A DNA stretch of 36,936 bases from an uncultured Alphaproteobacteria bacterium (GTDB lineage: Bacteria; Pseudomonadota; Alphaproteobacteria; Rs-D84). Under the pieces are notes generated by a model that ran no database searches, was not told the DNA's origin, and saw only the letters and a program-made list of their open reading frames with translations. Location of the stretch: assembly GCA_947053455.1 (NCBI GenBank), contig CAMRSV010000001.1:1-36936 (forward strand). Reading direction: 5' to 3'. Position numbers and translations under genes: made by a program. Positions 24,145 through 32,073 of the stretch are shown in pieces. Positions within the stretch are counted from its first letter, which is position 1; each line of letters opens with the position of its first letter.

Positions 24145-25668
24145 ATGTACACGATAAAGGGAAAAACAGGCGACTGGGAATTGGTAATCGGGCTGGAAAC
24201 ACACATAGAAGTGCTGTCCAATTCTAAACTGTTTAGCGGGGCAAGCGCGGATTACAACCCGACCGTTTCCCCCAACACACAGGTTTCTATGGTCGATTGT
24301 GCAATGCCGGGAATGCTGCCGGTGTTGAATGAATATTGCGTGGAACAGGCGATAAAAATGGGTCTGGGGCTAAATGCGGAAATATCCCGCCACAGCAGTT
24401 TTGCACGCAAGCAATATTTCTATCCCGACCTGCCCCAGGGTTATCAGATTTCGCAGCCCGCGGACGAACCGCCCGTCGTCGGACGCGGTTGGGTTGAAAT
24501 AATGTCAGATGACGGCACACCCAAAAAGATTTTTATAGAACGCGCCCATCTGGAACAGGATGCCGGAAAATTAAAGCATGATATGCATCCGACAAAATCC
24601 TTTGCCGATTATAATAGAACCGGCGTCGCGCTGTTGGAAATCGTCACATGGCTGGATGTTAAAAACCCGGAAAAAAATTCATACATATCATCCCCAGACG
24701 AGGCGGAAAGATACCTGCGCGAAATTCGTGAAATTGCACGTGCGCTAGGCGTCAGCAAGGCAAACATGGAAGAAGGCTCCATGCGCGCGGATGTAAACGT
24801 ATCGGTTCGCCCCGCTGGTTCAAACGAATTCCGCACGCGCACCGAAACCAAGAACATGGTTTCATTTAAATTCATCAAGTCTGCAATTGAATACGAAGCG
24901 CGCCGTCAAATTGAAATTTACGAATCGGGCGCCACCGTCAGTCAGGACACCATGCGCTATAATCAGTCGGAAGGAACAACATCCGTAATGCGCAGCAAAG
25001 AAGACGCACTGGATTACCGTTATTTCCCAGACCCGGATTTGTTGCCATTGGATATTGACGAAGAAACAATTGAACTCATACGGCGCACCATGCCGGAATT
25101 GCCGGCAGCAACGCGCGCACGATACATTAATGATTTGGGACTGGCCGAATATGACGCGGCAAGACTTACGGAAAATACGGATATTTCAAAATGGTTCGAC
25201 GCAGCGGTTGGCGACAAAAAACAACGTGCAAAAGGGGTTGCAAACTGGATGATATCTGAACTGTTTGCGCACCCAGAAAATTGGGATGAAAAAAATGCTG
25301 TGGATGCACGTGAGCAAGGCATAGCGCGAATCATACGCCCGTCAGATTTGGCCGAATTGGTCGACATGATTTCAGAAAATGCTGTCAACGGAAAACAGGC
25401 CAAGGAAATATTTATAAAAATGTTAGACGGCGAAACCGGCACACCACGTGAAATCGCAGAAAAATTCGGCATGCAACAAATTACAGATACAGGCGCAATT
25501 GAAAAGGCAGTCGATGATGTAATAAGTGCCAATCCCGCCCAGGTAGAACAATACAAGTCCGGCAAGGTTGGCCTGCTTGGCTTCTTTGTGGGTGGTGTAA
25601 TGAAGGCAACGGGCGGCAAAGCGAACCCAGCTGTTGTTAATGAAATACTACGCACAAAACTTGGATAA
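24145..25668 (+). CDS. gatB: Asp/Glu-tRNA amidotransferase subunit B
   Basis: 507 residues. It binds the tRNA and amidates the mischarged aminoacyl group. N-terminal WELVIGLETHIEVLS, SKLFSGA, PGMLPVLN and the YFYPDLPQGYQISQ motif are typical, as are LLEIVT, MEEGSMRADVNVSVRP and TETKNM. The C-terminal YqeY-like tail ends with GLLGFFVGGVMKATGGKANP. AGGAAAAAG precedes the ATG. It is separated from gatA by the antisense tRNA-Phe, so it may need its own promoter or depend on read-through. Confidence 0.96.
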   Translation: MYTIKGKTGDWELVIGLETHIEVLSNSKLFSGASADYNPTVSPNTQVSMVDCAMPGMLPVLNEYCVEQAIKMGLGLNAEISRHSSFARKQYFYPDLPQGYQISQPADEPPVVGRGWVEIMSDDGTPKKIFIERAHLEQDAGKLKHDMHPTKSFADYNRTGVALLEIVTWLDVKNPEKNSYISSPDEAERYLREIREIARALGVSKANMEEGSMRADVNVSVRPAGSNEFRTRTETKNMVSFKFIKSAIEYEARRQIEIYESGATVSQDTMRYNQSEGTTSVMRSKEDALDYRYFPDPDLLPLDIDEETIELIRRTMPELPAATRARYINDLGLAEYDAARLTENTDISKWFDAAVGDKKQRAKGVANWMISELFAHPENWDEKNAVDAREQGIARIIRPSDLAELVDMISENAVNGKQAKEIFIKMLDGETGTPREIAEKFGMQQITDTGAIEKAVDDVISANPAQVEQYKSGKVGLLGFFVGGVMKATGGKANPAVVNEILRTKLG

Positions 25669-25686
25669 AAAAACAGAGAATAAAAA

Positions 25687-26997
25687 ATGAAAAAATTCTT
25701 TATCCAGACATTCGGCTGCCAAATGAATGTATATGATGGGCAGCGTATTGCAGCAATGCTTTTGCAGCGTGGGTATAGCGCAACTGAAAAAATTGCCGAT
25801 GCAGATATAATAATATTGAACACATGCGCCGTACGTGCCAAGGCCACAGACAAGGTTTTTTCTGCGCTCGGACGTGTTCGGCGCGCAAAGAAACCCGATG
25901 CCCTGTTTGGTATTGTTGGGTGCGTCGCCCGCGAAGCGGGCGAAAGCGCATTTAAGCGAATTCCGGATTTGAATTTTGTCCTGGGACCGCAGAGTTATCA
26001 CAAACTGCCTGATATTTTGGAAAACCCGGACACAAAATTGCTTAATATCGACTTGGGAGGCCTTGAAAAGTTCGATGAACTGCCGCGGCCGTCCACATCG
26101 CCTGCAGTGGCATATATCCCAATACAGGAAGGATGTGACCACTGTTGTACGTATTGCATTGTTCCATACACACGTGGCCGTGAAATATCACGCCCATTCG
26201 ACGACGTCATGCACGACGTGCGCCATGCATCCGAAACAGGTGCACTGGAAATATGTTTCTTGGGGCAAAATGTCAATGGATATAAATATGCCGACAGCAC
26301 CGGCAAAACATTTAGACTGTCCGATTTAATACGCGAAACGGCAAAAATTGATGCAATCAAACGCATTCGATTTACATCCAGTTACCCAACAGAAATGACC
26401 GATGACCTAATTGAAATGTTTCGTAATGAACACAAATTACTGCCTTTCCTCAACATGCCTATACAAAGCGGCGCCCAGAATGTATTGACAAGAATGAACC
26501 GGCCGTATTCACTAAATCTATATATAGATATAGTTAACAAATTAAAGGCGGCGCGCCCCGATATTCAAATATCTAGCGATTTTATAGTTGGGTTCCCCGG
26601 TGAAACAGACGAGGACTTTGAGCAAACAATTAAAATTGCCCAACAAATAAAATATATAAATTCTTATTCATTCAAATATTCGCCCCGCCCTCATACGGCA
26701 GCAGCTCTTATGCCAAACCAAATACCAGAAAGCATCAAAGCGGCGCGCCTATCGGAATTAGATGGCAAATTAAACGAAATACAACGCGAATTCAACGAAG
26801 CCTGCATAGGTAAAACGATGGCATGCCTATGTGAAGGAACGGACAAAACCGGAAAAAAACTGGTTTACCGCACCCCATACATGCAGCAGTGCATTGTTGA
26901 CGCCCCACAAAACGATAACGCGCCACAAATGGCCGATATTCGAATTACGGCTGCTAACAAAGCGTCCCTTCGCGGCGAGTTCTGCAATCAAATTTAA
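25687..26997 (+). CDS. miaB: tRNA-2-methylthio-N6-dimethylallyladenosine synthase MiaB
   Basis: 436 residues. Radical-SAM methylthiotransferase modifying A37 of tRNAs that read UNN codons. The N-terminal cluster cysteines are Cys11, Cys47 and Cys79 and the radical-SAM CxxxCxxC is Cys150, Cys154 and Cys157 (GCDHCCTYC), followed by IVPYTRGRE and LGQNVNGYKY. The TRAM-like end is present. tRNA-Phe, the classic UNN-reading substrate, lies within 2 kb, which may be coincidental. The stop codon overlaps the stop of the converging autotransporter gene. Confidence 0.95.
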   Translation: MKKFFIQTFGCQMNVYDGQRIAAMLLQRGYSATEKIADADIIILNTCAVRAKATDKVFSALGRVRRAKKPDALFGIVGCVAREAGESAFKRIPDLNFVLGPQSYHKLPDILENPDTKLLNIDLGGLEKFDELPRPSTSPAVAYIPIQEGCDHCCTYCIVPYTRGREISRPFDDVMHDVRHASETGALEICFLGQNVNGYKYADSTGKTFRLSDLIRETAKIDAIKRIRFTSSYPTEMTDDLIEMFRNEHKLLPFLNMPIQSGAQNVLTRMNRPYSLNLYIDIVNKLKAARPDIQISSDFIVGFPGETDEDFEQTIKIAQQIKYINSYSFKYSPRPHTAAALMPNQIPESIKAARLSELDGKLNEIQREFNEACIGKTMACLCEGTDKTGKKLVYRTPYMQQCIVDAPQNDNAPQMADIRITAANKASLRGEFCNQI

Positions 26998-28547
26998 AAC
27001 TCAATTTTCATACCCAAAGAGACTTTATAAGAAAGACCCACAACCTCATCCCGGATAAACGACAGGGAAACTCCACCACCCATTTTATCAAATATGGATA
27101 AAAAGTTAACGGCAAACCCGACATCAAAATCAAGCGATGAATATGCGCTTGCATACAAATCATAATTGTAACGAATTCCGGCAGTTTCAAACCCATACGA
27201 CGCACCAATTCCTACACGCGTCGAAAAATCATTATCTACATCATGGGCAACAGTGGCTCTACTCGCCACTATCCCACCAAATGGTGAAACCTTCCAGTTT
27301 TCGCCTATACGGAAATCAGCACCCGCATCCAAGGACCCGTAAACATTGATACCATCAGGATTTGTTTCTGTTGTGCCACGCTTTCCCTTTACCGGCCCGA
27401 TATCAAATTCGCCCTTTGATAAACCGAACAAGCCACGGACAAAGTATTTGTTATCCATATTATACCTTGTGCGCAAATTGGCGCCATATGTCATAAAACT
27501 GTATTCATTGATACTGTCGCGGTATTCACCGATACCTGCATATGCCGCCACACCAATCAACAGATTTTCAGACACCTCGCCACCCAAACCACCGCGAATA
27601 CCGTATACATTAAAATCTGAATTAGTTATGAAAAATGGACCTGTTTGTGTTTCAAAATCATACCCGGTAAACAAAGTCGTCTCCAACCTATCCACCAAAC
27701 GCGGAACGGTCATTAACTTGACCGGATTTAGGCGTACAGATTTACTCATTATATCCCGAAGTGCAGACTTGTTCGGTGCACTATCCAACGCACGCAATAA
27801 CCTGTCATCCGCATTCGATGAACGCAGATTATTCAAAAACCTGCCCGTCTCATTGCGCAATATTTTCAGGTAATCCGTTTCCCGTTCCCATCTTACATAC
27901 AACTTGTCTTCAAACACATATGTCTTAAATCCCATCAGGTCTTCTGATATATCAGACACTATGTGTAACGCCCCACTTCCACTTACGTTTTCAAACAATG
28001 GCTCCGACGACACTTCGAAATTATCATCCACATACACCAGAACATCACCACGCAAATCCAGATTACTTATGAATGACAAATCTGACGTATCAAGAATTAT
28101 GGACGAATTACTAAATACCAAATCACCCTTGCCAAGATTTGCAATGTCGGTCATGGATACTTTGTTCGCATTATGTATCATCAGACCATCTATACGGTCT
28201 GTAAGTAGATTGCCGAATTCTTCGGGGCGTGAAATTACCTGAACCAACTTGGCACCATCATCAAAATTAAACGAGCCAGAAAATCTGCCATTGTTTTGGA
28301 AATAAAGTACACAACCCGAACAAATATTAACCGGTGCATTGATAACACCGGAATTATTCAACATAAGGGAAGAATTAATTCGTATTGTTGCGTTGATAAT
28401 TCTGGTATTAAGCCCAACGACAGAATGCTCATAGAGATCAACCGAACCACCAATAATACTTTGGTTGATAACTTTAACAGCATGAGCATAACTAGGTGCA
28501 AAAAGGACACCTACGCAAAGCAGCGAAGTAGTCAGCCTATTTCTCAT
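26994..28547 (-). CDS. Autotransporter-like protein with small passenger and beta-barrel
   Basis: About 517 residues. A signal peptide (MRNRLTTSLLCVGVLFAPSYAHA) is followed by a passenger of roughly 200 residues with beta-rich Asn/Ile/Val repeats (INATIRINSSLMLNNSGVIN), then a helical linker (about 230-290) and a C-terminal barrel with alternating strands ending in KVSLGMKIEF, whose terminal Phe is typical of outer-membrane barrels. I place the start at ATG 28547; ATG 28556 lies in a G-rich run and is also in frame. The passenger is short for the class. The 3' end overlaps the miaB stop (TTAA shared). Confidence 0.75.
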   Translation of the reverse strand: MRNRLTTSLLCVGVLFAPSYAHAVKVINQSIIGGSVDLYEHSVVGLNTRIINATIRINSSLMLNNSGVINAPVNICSGCVLYFQNNGRFSGSFNFDDGAKLVQVISRPEEFGNLLTDRIDGLMIHNANKVSMTDIANLGKGDLVFSNSSIILDTSDLSFISNLDLRGDVLVYVDDNFEVSSEPLFENVSGSGALHIVSDISEDLMGFKTYVFEDKLYVRWERETDYLKILRNETGRFLNNLRSSNADDRLLRALDSAPNKSALRDIMSKSVRLNPVKLMTVPRLVDRLETTLFTGYDFETQTGPFFITNSDFNVYGIRGGLGGEVSENLLIGVAAYAGIGEYRDSINEYSFMTYGANLRTRYNMDNKYFVRGLFGLSKGEFDIGPVKGKRGTTETNPDGINVYGSLDAGADFRIGENWKVSPFGGIVASRATVAHDVDNDFSTRVGIGASYGFETAGIRYNYDLYASAYSSLDFDVGFAVNFLSIFDKMGGGVSLSFIRDEVVGLSYKVSLGMKIEF

Positions 28548-28624
28548 TCCCCCCATCCCCCAAAAACGGGTACGAGTAAAATAGCAAACGAGAAATAATT
28601 CTTAAAGAACTTTTTTATTAAAAT

Positions 28625-28648
28625 TTCACCCCCTAAAAAGGAGGTGAA
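28625..28648 (-). terminator. Hairpin after the 28679 lipoprotein
   Basis: TTCACCTCCT and AGGGGGTGAA pair (one wobble) around TTTT on the minus strand, followed by ATTTTAAT. On the plus strand the same hairpin contains AGGAGGTGA, a near-perfect ribosome site ahead of ATG 28651. Confidence 0.5.
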
Positions 28649-28650
28649 GG

Positions 28651-28767
28651 ATGTGGTTATTTCTTGTTTATCGTTTTTTTAGAACATGCTCTGTTCCATT
28701 TTACCCCATGCGGCCTTGTAACCGCCGTCACGTTCCAGGTAGATTTTCGCATTATTCAACTGGTTAG
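28651..28767 (+). CDS. Possible small ORF with ideal ribosome site
   Basis: Opening ATG at 28651, 38 codons, stop TAG 28765-28767. AGGAGGTGA ends 3 bases upstream, giving AGGAGG the standard 6-base spacing. The protein starts MWLFLVYRFFRTC, a short apolar/basic helix, then becomes Arg/Pro-rich where it runs antisense to the lipoprotein gene. The ribosome site is paired in the hairpin at 28625-28648. Most likely partly or wholly spurious; listed because the initiation context is the best in the window. Confidence 0.25.
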   Translation: MWLFLVYRFFRTCSVPFYPMRPCNRRHVPGRFSHYSTG

Positions 28768-29209
28768 CAGTCAAACCGCGGATGATGAAGGATTCTTCCA
28801 AGCGGCCTGCTCTGTTTATACGCAGTGTCGGCAAATCGATATTCATCGGGTTCTGGGCACAGCATGTGTTATCATTGCATGCACCGCATTGTTTGATTTT
28901 TACAGTATAATTGATGCCCGGGCGCAAATCTTTCAAATCAACAATCATTTTCAAACCGGAATCTGTTTCATCGAATTTGATTGTGCCCATTTTCGATTCG
29001 CCACCGTTGCTGCTGTGTGTGTACATTTTTGCAGTTACACGGTTTATATCAGCATTTTCATATGTTTGATAGAACACCACCACATCTGATGTCTGTTGCG
29101 GTTTTGGCTGCGGCTTTCTATGTTTGCAACCGGTTGTGCACCCGGACAGCAAAACGGCAACACCCAAAATGGATGATAACATGAACATTTTTTTGATTAA
29201 GTTTTTCAT
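28679..29209 (-). CDS. SodC-like lipoprotein lacking copper/zinc ligands
   Basis: 176 residues with a lipobox (LLSGC, Cys24) for envelope anchoring. From residue 72 it aligns by eye with Cu,Zn superoxide dismutase: MGTIKFDETDSGLKMIVDLKDL-RPG corresponds to the SodC block of the type GTVxITETDxGLxFxPDLxxLxPG, and IDLPTLRINRAGRLEES corresponds to GDLPALVVNADGKxTE. The expected HGFHIH ligand box is replaced by INYTVKIKQ, and the late ligand His in the IHVG position is replaced by IYLER; only the Asp of the DLP element remains. Cys residues (CGACNDNTCC) fill the loop. A non-catalytic structural or binding role is inferred. Confidence 0.65.
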   Translation of the reverse strand: MKNLIKKMFMLSSILGVAVLLSGCTTGCKHRKPQPKPQQTSDVVVFYQTYENADINRVTAKMYTHSSNGGESKMGTIKFDETDSGLKMIVDLKDLRPGINYTVKIKQCGACNDNTCCAQNPMNIDLPTLRINRAGRLEESFIIRGLTANQLNNAKIYLERDGGYKAAWGKMEQSMF

Positions 29210-29295
29210 AAAGGTCTCCTTTTTTCCTTTTGGTTACATACGCATTGTATATTATTTTTTTTCAATTTTCGTCAGGTTTGAATCCCTAGGAAAGC

Positions 29296-29315
29296 CAGCA
29301 AATCATGCACATAGC
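29296..29315 (-). repeat. Dispersed repeat copy 2
   Basis: Its 20 bases match the minus-strand reading of the repeat at 32031-32050 with one mismatch. It lies between the SodC-like lipoprotein and the Dps-like gene, in a 179-base gap that otherwise shows no gene. Confidence 0.6.
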
Positions 29316-29388
29316 AAGAAATGAATTGCTTCCTATAACTATAAAAATCAATGCGTGCTAACTTCTTTATAAACCAAAGGAGAGAAAA

Positions 29389-29745
29389 ATGTACGAATTG
29401 CTACAACGCCTAGTGGCGTTCAAATACGCATGTAAAATAAACCACTGGAAAAGTGTGGCCTATGCACCACATTTGCTGTTTGACCGTCTGACCGAAGATA
29501 TCGACACATGGGTAGACACAGTGGCCGAATCGCATTTCATGGCGGCGGATGAAAAGAATGTTTTCAAACCCGACCTGTTAAACCCAAAAATGATAGATAA
29601 AAATTTGGTAAAATTATGCGAATCGATTATATCTCATCTTGAAGCATTACAAGACGACGATGAACTAAACGAAGGCGACAAATCTCTGCTGGGGGACATC
29701 GAGGCGGCATTCCTTGGGAAACTGGCACTGGCAAAACTTGCCTGA
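29389..29745 (+). CDS. Dps/ferritin-like small protein
   Basis: 118 residues, all helical. A KYACKINHWKSVAYAPHLLFDRLTEDIDTW segment recalls the iron- or DNA-protecting Dps family, with the conserved His-Trp followed by a spaced His and Asp (the HW...H...D pattern), and also a phage/bacterial DUF5856-type group. It is shorter than Dps (about 160). AGGAGA precedes the ATG by about 6 bases and a strong terminator follows, so it is a single expressed gene. Ferroxidase activity or DNA binding cannot be confirmed; only one set of candidate ligands is visible. Confidence 0.6.
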   Translation: MYELLQRLVAFKYACKINHWKSVAYAPHLLFDRLTEDIDTWVDTVAESHFMAADEKNVFKPDLLNPKMIDKNLVKLCESIISHLEALQDDDELNEGDKSLLGDIEAAFLGKLALAKLA

Positions 29746-29747
29746 TA

Positions 29748-29777
29748 AAAAAATCCCGTCTTGTGGCGGGATTTTTT
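29748..29777 (+). terminator. Terminator of the Dps-like gene
   Basis: AAAAAATCCCG and CGGGATTTTTT form an 11-bp stem around an 8-base loop with a T run. Confidence 0.85.
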
Positions 29778-29808
29778 TTACTTCAAAACCGATATTGGGA
29801 AACTACAT

Positions 29809-29904
29809 GCCCCATAACAAAAAAACGAATCGCATTAGTGAAAAACACCAACCACATCAGCGCCAGAATATAATTGCCTATAACCAATTCATAAAACAAT
29901 AAAT
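29809..29904 (+). CDS. Possible 31-residue basic small ORF
   Basis: ATG 29809 opens MPHNKKTNRISEKHQPHQR and the frame closes at 29902-29904, right at the next terminator stem. The product is basic and soluble. No ribosome site stands out, so coding is uncertain; a short terminated RNA is an equally good reading. Confidence 0.25.
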
Positions 29905-29922
29905 CGCCCCAAAAGGCGATTT
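29901..29922 (+). terminator. Second terminator after the Dps-like gene
   Basis: AAATCGCC and GGCGATTT pair around 6 bases, followed by T. Confidence 0.7.
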
Positions 29923-29948
29923 TTCATTACGAAACATAGAATAAATGC

Positions 29949-29972
29949 ACCCGCCGGAATTTTCCGGCGGGT
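29949..29972. terminator. Terminator near the end of the barrel gene
   Basis: ACCCGCCGGAA and TTCCGGCGGGT form an 11-bp stem around two bases. It lies 18 bases past the stop of the converging outer-membrane protein gene. Confidence 0.75.
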
Positions 29973-29989
29973 TTTGTCCTGGGGCACCA

Positions 29990-30595
29990 TTAGAACATAA
30001 ATCTTACGCCGATGTCACCACCGATATCATGCATTCCGGAATTGATATCGACATAGTTGTAACGGGCGGCAACGTCAACCGCGAACTGTTCCCAGTCAAA
30101 CGTCACACCCAATGTTCCCATCGCAGAGAAACGAGTCTTGCTTTCACTGTGGTTAACAATGTCTGCACCTTTGCGTTTTACGTCTGTAAAGGCCACACCG
30201 GCACCGACACCAAAGAACGGACGAACAACCTGGTATTCACCGAATTCCCAGTATGTGTTCCACAACAATGTCTGCATTTTTGTTTCAATATCGATTCTGT
30301 TAGCAGTGTTAAAGTCTGCATGATCTTTGGCCTTGCTATAAATAGACCATTCAATTTCAGAACGGACTGTATCGCAAACTTCCAAACCTAATGCCGCACG
30401 ACCCTGGAATACAAAATCGGTCATTGTGTCTTTTTTGCCGTTGTATTTGTAGTTCAGGTTTTCATACGTCATACCACCACGGATGCCGATATACGGATCC
30501 AGGCCGAACAACTGCCAGCTGCTTGTCTGATTAGAAGCAGCGAACGCCGGGCATGCCATCAGGACTGCCAGTGTCGATATTACTATTTTTTTCAT
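29990..30595 (-). CDS. Small outer-membrane beta-barrel protein
   Basis: 201 residues: signal peptide MKKIVISTLAVLMACPAFAA, then about eight amphipathic strands (DPYIGIRGGMTYENLNYKY; FFGVGAGVAFTDVKRK; SAMGTLGVTFDW; VDVAARYNYVDI) and a C-terminal GGDIGVRFMF with the terminal Phe that marks outer-membrane barrels for the BAM complex. The fold is that of Opa/OmpX/OmpA-like adhesin or porin-like proteins. A very good ribosome site (AAAGGAGAG) suggests high expression. Pore or adhesion function is not decidable. Confidence 0.82.
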   Translation of the reverse strand: MKKIVISTLAVLMACPAFAASNQTSSWQLFGLDPYIGIRGGMTYENLNYKYNGKKDTMTDFVFQGRAALGLEVCDTVRSEIEWSIYSKAKDHADFNTANRIDIETKMQTLLWNTYWEFGEYQVVRPFFGVGAGVAFTDVKRKGADIVNHSESKTRFSAMGTLGVTFDWEQFAVDVAARYNYVDINSGMHDIGGDIGVRFMF

Positions 30596-30784
30596 TTTCT
30601 CTCCTTTTTGGTTTTTGTTTCCTTATCGGATTTCTATGTCACCGATTTCATTCTAGCAAAGCATTTTCAATCTTTGCATAGGTATGGATTCCTGCGGATT
30701 TTCGGGGGTTTGCGGCTTTGTTCCCTATAGTTAATAACGCAAAAAAACTATAAAATAAAATTAATGTATAAAAGGATGAAACAC

Positions 30785-31681
30785 ATGCAAAACAATAGGC
30801 AAAAAGCCAAAAACGTAACAAAAAAATATTATAGCAAGCCATATCCTAAACAACACCAACCTTATCCTGGATTGGATAAAAAAATGACACCGAAACCCGA
30901 CTGTGGCGAAACATCATATGTCGGCCACAACCTGTTGTTAAATCGCCGTGCATTAATTACCGGGGGCGATTCGGGTATTGGTCGTGCCGCGGCAATCGCA
31001 TTCGCCCGCGAAGGTGCCGATGTCGCAATATCATACCTGCCCGTCGAAGAGCCTGACGCACAAGAGGTAAAAAAATATATTGAACAAGCCGGACGACGCG
31101 CAATTCTTATTCCAGGTGATTTGGCCGATGAAAAGTTTTGTAAAAAACTTGTGCGCGAAGCAGCCAAAAAATTAGGTGGACTAGATATTATGGTGCTCAA
31201 TGCTGGCTACCAACAATATTCAATAGACATAGAAAAACTGGACACCGCACAATTGGAACGCACATTTGCAATAAATGTGTTCTCTATGTTCTGGATGTCA
31301 CAGGCGGCTGTGCCCCTAATGAAACCGGGCGCATCAATAATAACCACGTCATCCATCCAGGCATATAAACCCAGCGAAGATTTAATTGACTACGCCACAA
31401 CAAAAGCCGCAATAGTGGCGTTTACGCGCGCGCTTGCGAAACAGGTCGCAAAACGCGGCATACGCGTCAATTCGGTGGCGCCCGGCCCGATTTGGACCGC
31501 ATTGCAAGTATGCGGGGGACGCAAAACCAGCAGTATTCCCACATTTGGCAAAGATACGCCGATGGGGCGCGCGGGTCAACCTGCCGAACTTGCCGGCGTA
31601 TACGTACTGCTTGCATCCGATGCATCATCATATACCACCGCAGAGGTTTATGGGGTCACCGGCGGCAACCATACAATGTAG
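30785..31681 (+). CDS. YghA-family short-chain dehydrogenase/aldehyde reductase
   Basis: NAD(P)H-dependent reductase. 298 residues with the YghA-type N-terminal tail ([23 protein letters not shown]), the Rossmann nucleotide motif [15 protein letters not shown] (NAG motif), Ser in TSSIQAY and the catalytic YATTK. The terminal region [12 protein letters not shown] is family-typical. Relatives are linked to general stress response and glyoxal or aldehyde detoxification. I use ATG 30785 ([10 protein letters not shown]), 9 bases after AAAAGG, rather than the two in-frame ATGs closer to or inside that ribosome site. It stands alone, with tRNA-Lys next. Confidence 0.9.
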   Translation: MQNNRQKAKNVTKKYYSKPYPKQHQPYPGLDKKMTPKPDCGETSYVGHNLLLNRRALITGGDSGIGRAAAIAFAREGADVAISYLPVEEPDAQEVKKYIEQAGRRAILIPGDLADEKFCKKLVREAAKKLGGLDIMVLNAGYQQYSIDIEKLDTAQLERTFAINVFSMFWMSQAAVPLMKPGASIITTSSIQAYKPSEDLIDYATTKAAIVAFTRALAKQVAKRGIRVNSVAPGPIWTALQVCGGRKTSSIPTFGKDTPMGRAGQPAELAGVYVLLASDASSYTTAEVYGVTGGNHTM

Positions 31682-31753
31682 GTGACGCAATAAATGCTTG
31701 CAAATAGCGAAAAAAGAGATATAATCCTGGAGTCTAAAAATTAAACGGACCCC

Positions 31754-31829
31754 GGGTGCGTAGCTCAGTTGGTAGAGCAACTGACTCTTAATCAGTGGGT
31801 CCAGGGTTCGAGTCCCTGCGCGCCCACCA
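31754..31829 (+). tRNA. tRNA-Lys (CTT)
   Basis: 76 bases including the encoded CCA. The acceptor stem is GGGTGCG/CGCGCCC with one G-T pair, discriminator A, D arm GCTCAGTTGGTAGAGC, anticodon loop CTCTTAA (anticodon CTT), T arm GGTTCGAGTCC. A terminator hairpin follows. Confidence 0.97.
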
Positions 31830-31830
31830 A

Positions 31831-31864
31831 AAATAAATGTCGCCTTTGTGGCGGCAATTTATTT
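31831..31864 (+). terminator. tRNA-Lys terminator
   Basis: AAATAAATGTCGCC and GGCGGCAATTTATTT pair (one bulge) around TTTGT, with a long T run following. Confidence 0.75.
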
Positions 31865-32003
31865 TTTTATATGCGGCAGATGATTTGATAAAATATTCAT
31901 CACTGTTGTATTGCGTTTTCTTATCTATAAAATCAGTCGTGCGCAACAATCGCATAACCTGCGGAATGTCTTTTTCTTTTGCGGGACGAATTGTAAATTC
32001 CAT
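31853..32003 (-). pseudogene. Truncated GNAT acetyltransferase remnant
   Basis: The minus-strand frame opens MEFTIRPAKEKDIPQVMRLL, the typical first strand and helix of a GNAT N-acetyltransferase, and continues about 50 residues to AAYKKIN. It then enters the tRNA-Lys terminator and the tRNA itself; the remaining translation is the antisense of a tRNA and not protein. The acetyl-CoA loop and the rest of the fold (about 100 residues) are absent. Decay or deletion beside a tRNA, a frequent integration site, is the likely history. Confidence 0.6.
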
Positions 32004-32019
32004 TATAAATAATTTTAAA

Positions 32020-32063
32020 TAAAAAACGCGCTATGTGCATGATTTACTGCATATAGCGTGTTT
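32020..32063. terminator. Terminator formed by dispersed repeat copy 3
   Basis: AAACGCGCTATGTGCA (32024-32039) pairs with TGCATATAGCGTGTTT (32048-32063) over 16 positions with two wobble pairs, loop of 8. It sits after the stop of the LysM/M23 gene. The left arm and flank (32020-32042) equal 20169-20191. Confidence 0.8.
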
Positions 32064-32073
32064 TTATATTGTT

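Noticed and set aside
25020-25853. 277-residue minus-strand ORF
   Set aside because: It lies antisense to gatB and the start of miaB, both of which are unambiguous; Ser/Phe-rich shadow composition.
27346-27873. 175-residue plus-strand ORF
   Set aside because: Antisense shadow of the autotransporter gene.
31788-31852. Coding extension of the GNAT-like frame ending in WWARRDSNPGPTD
   Set aside because: This is the translated antisense of tRNA-Lys and its terminator, a well-known annotation artefact.
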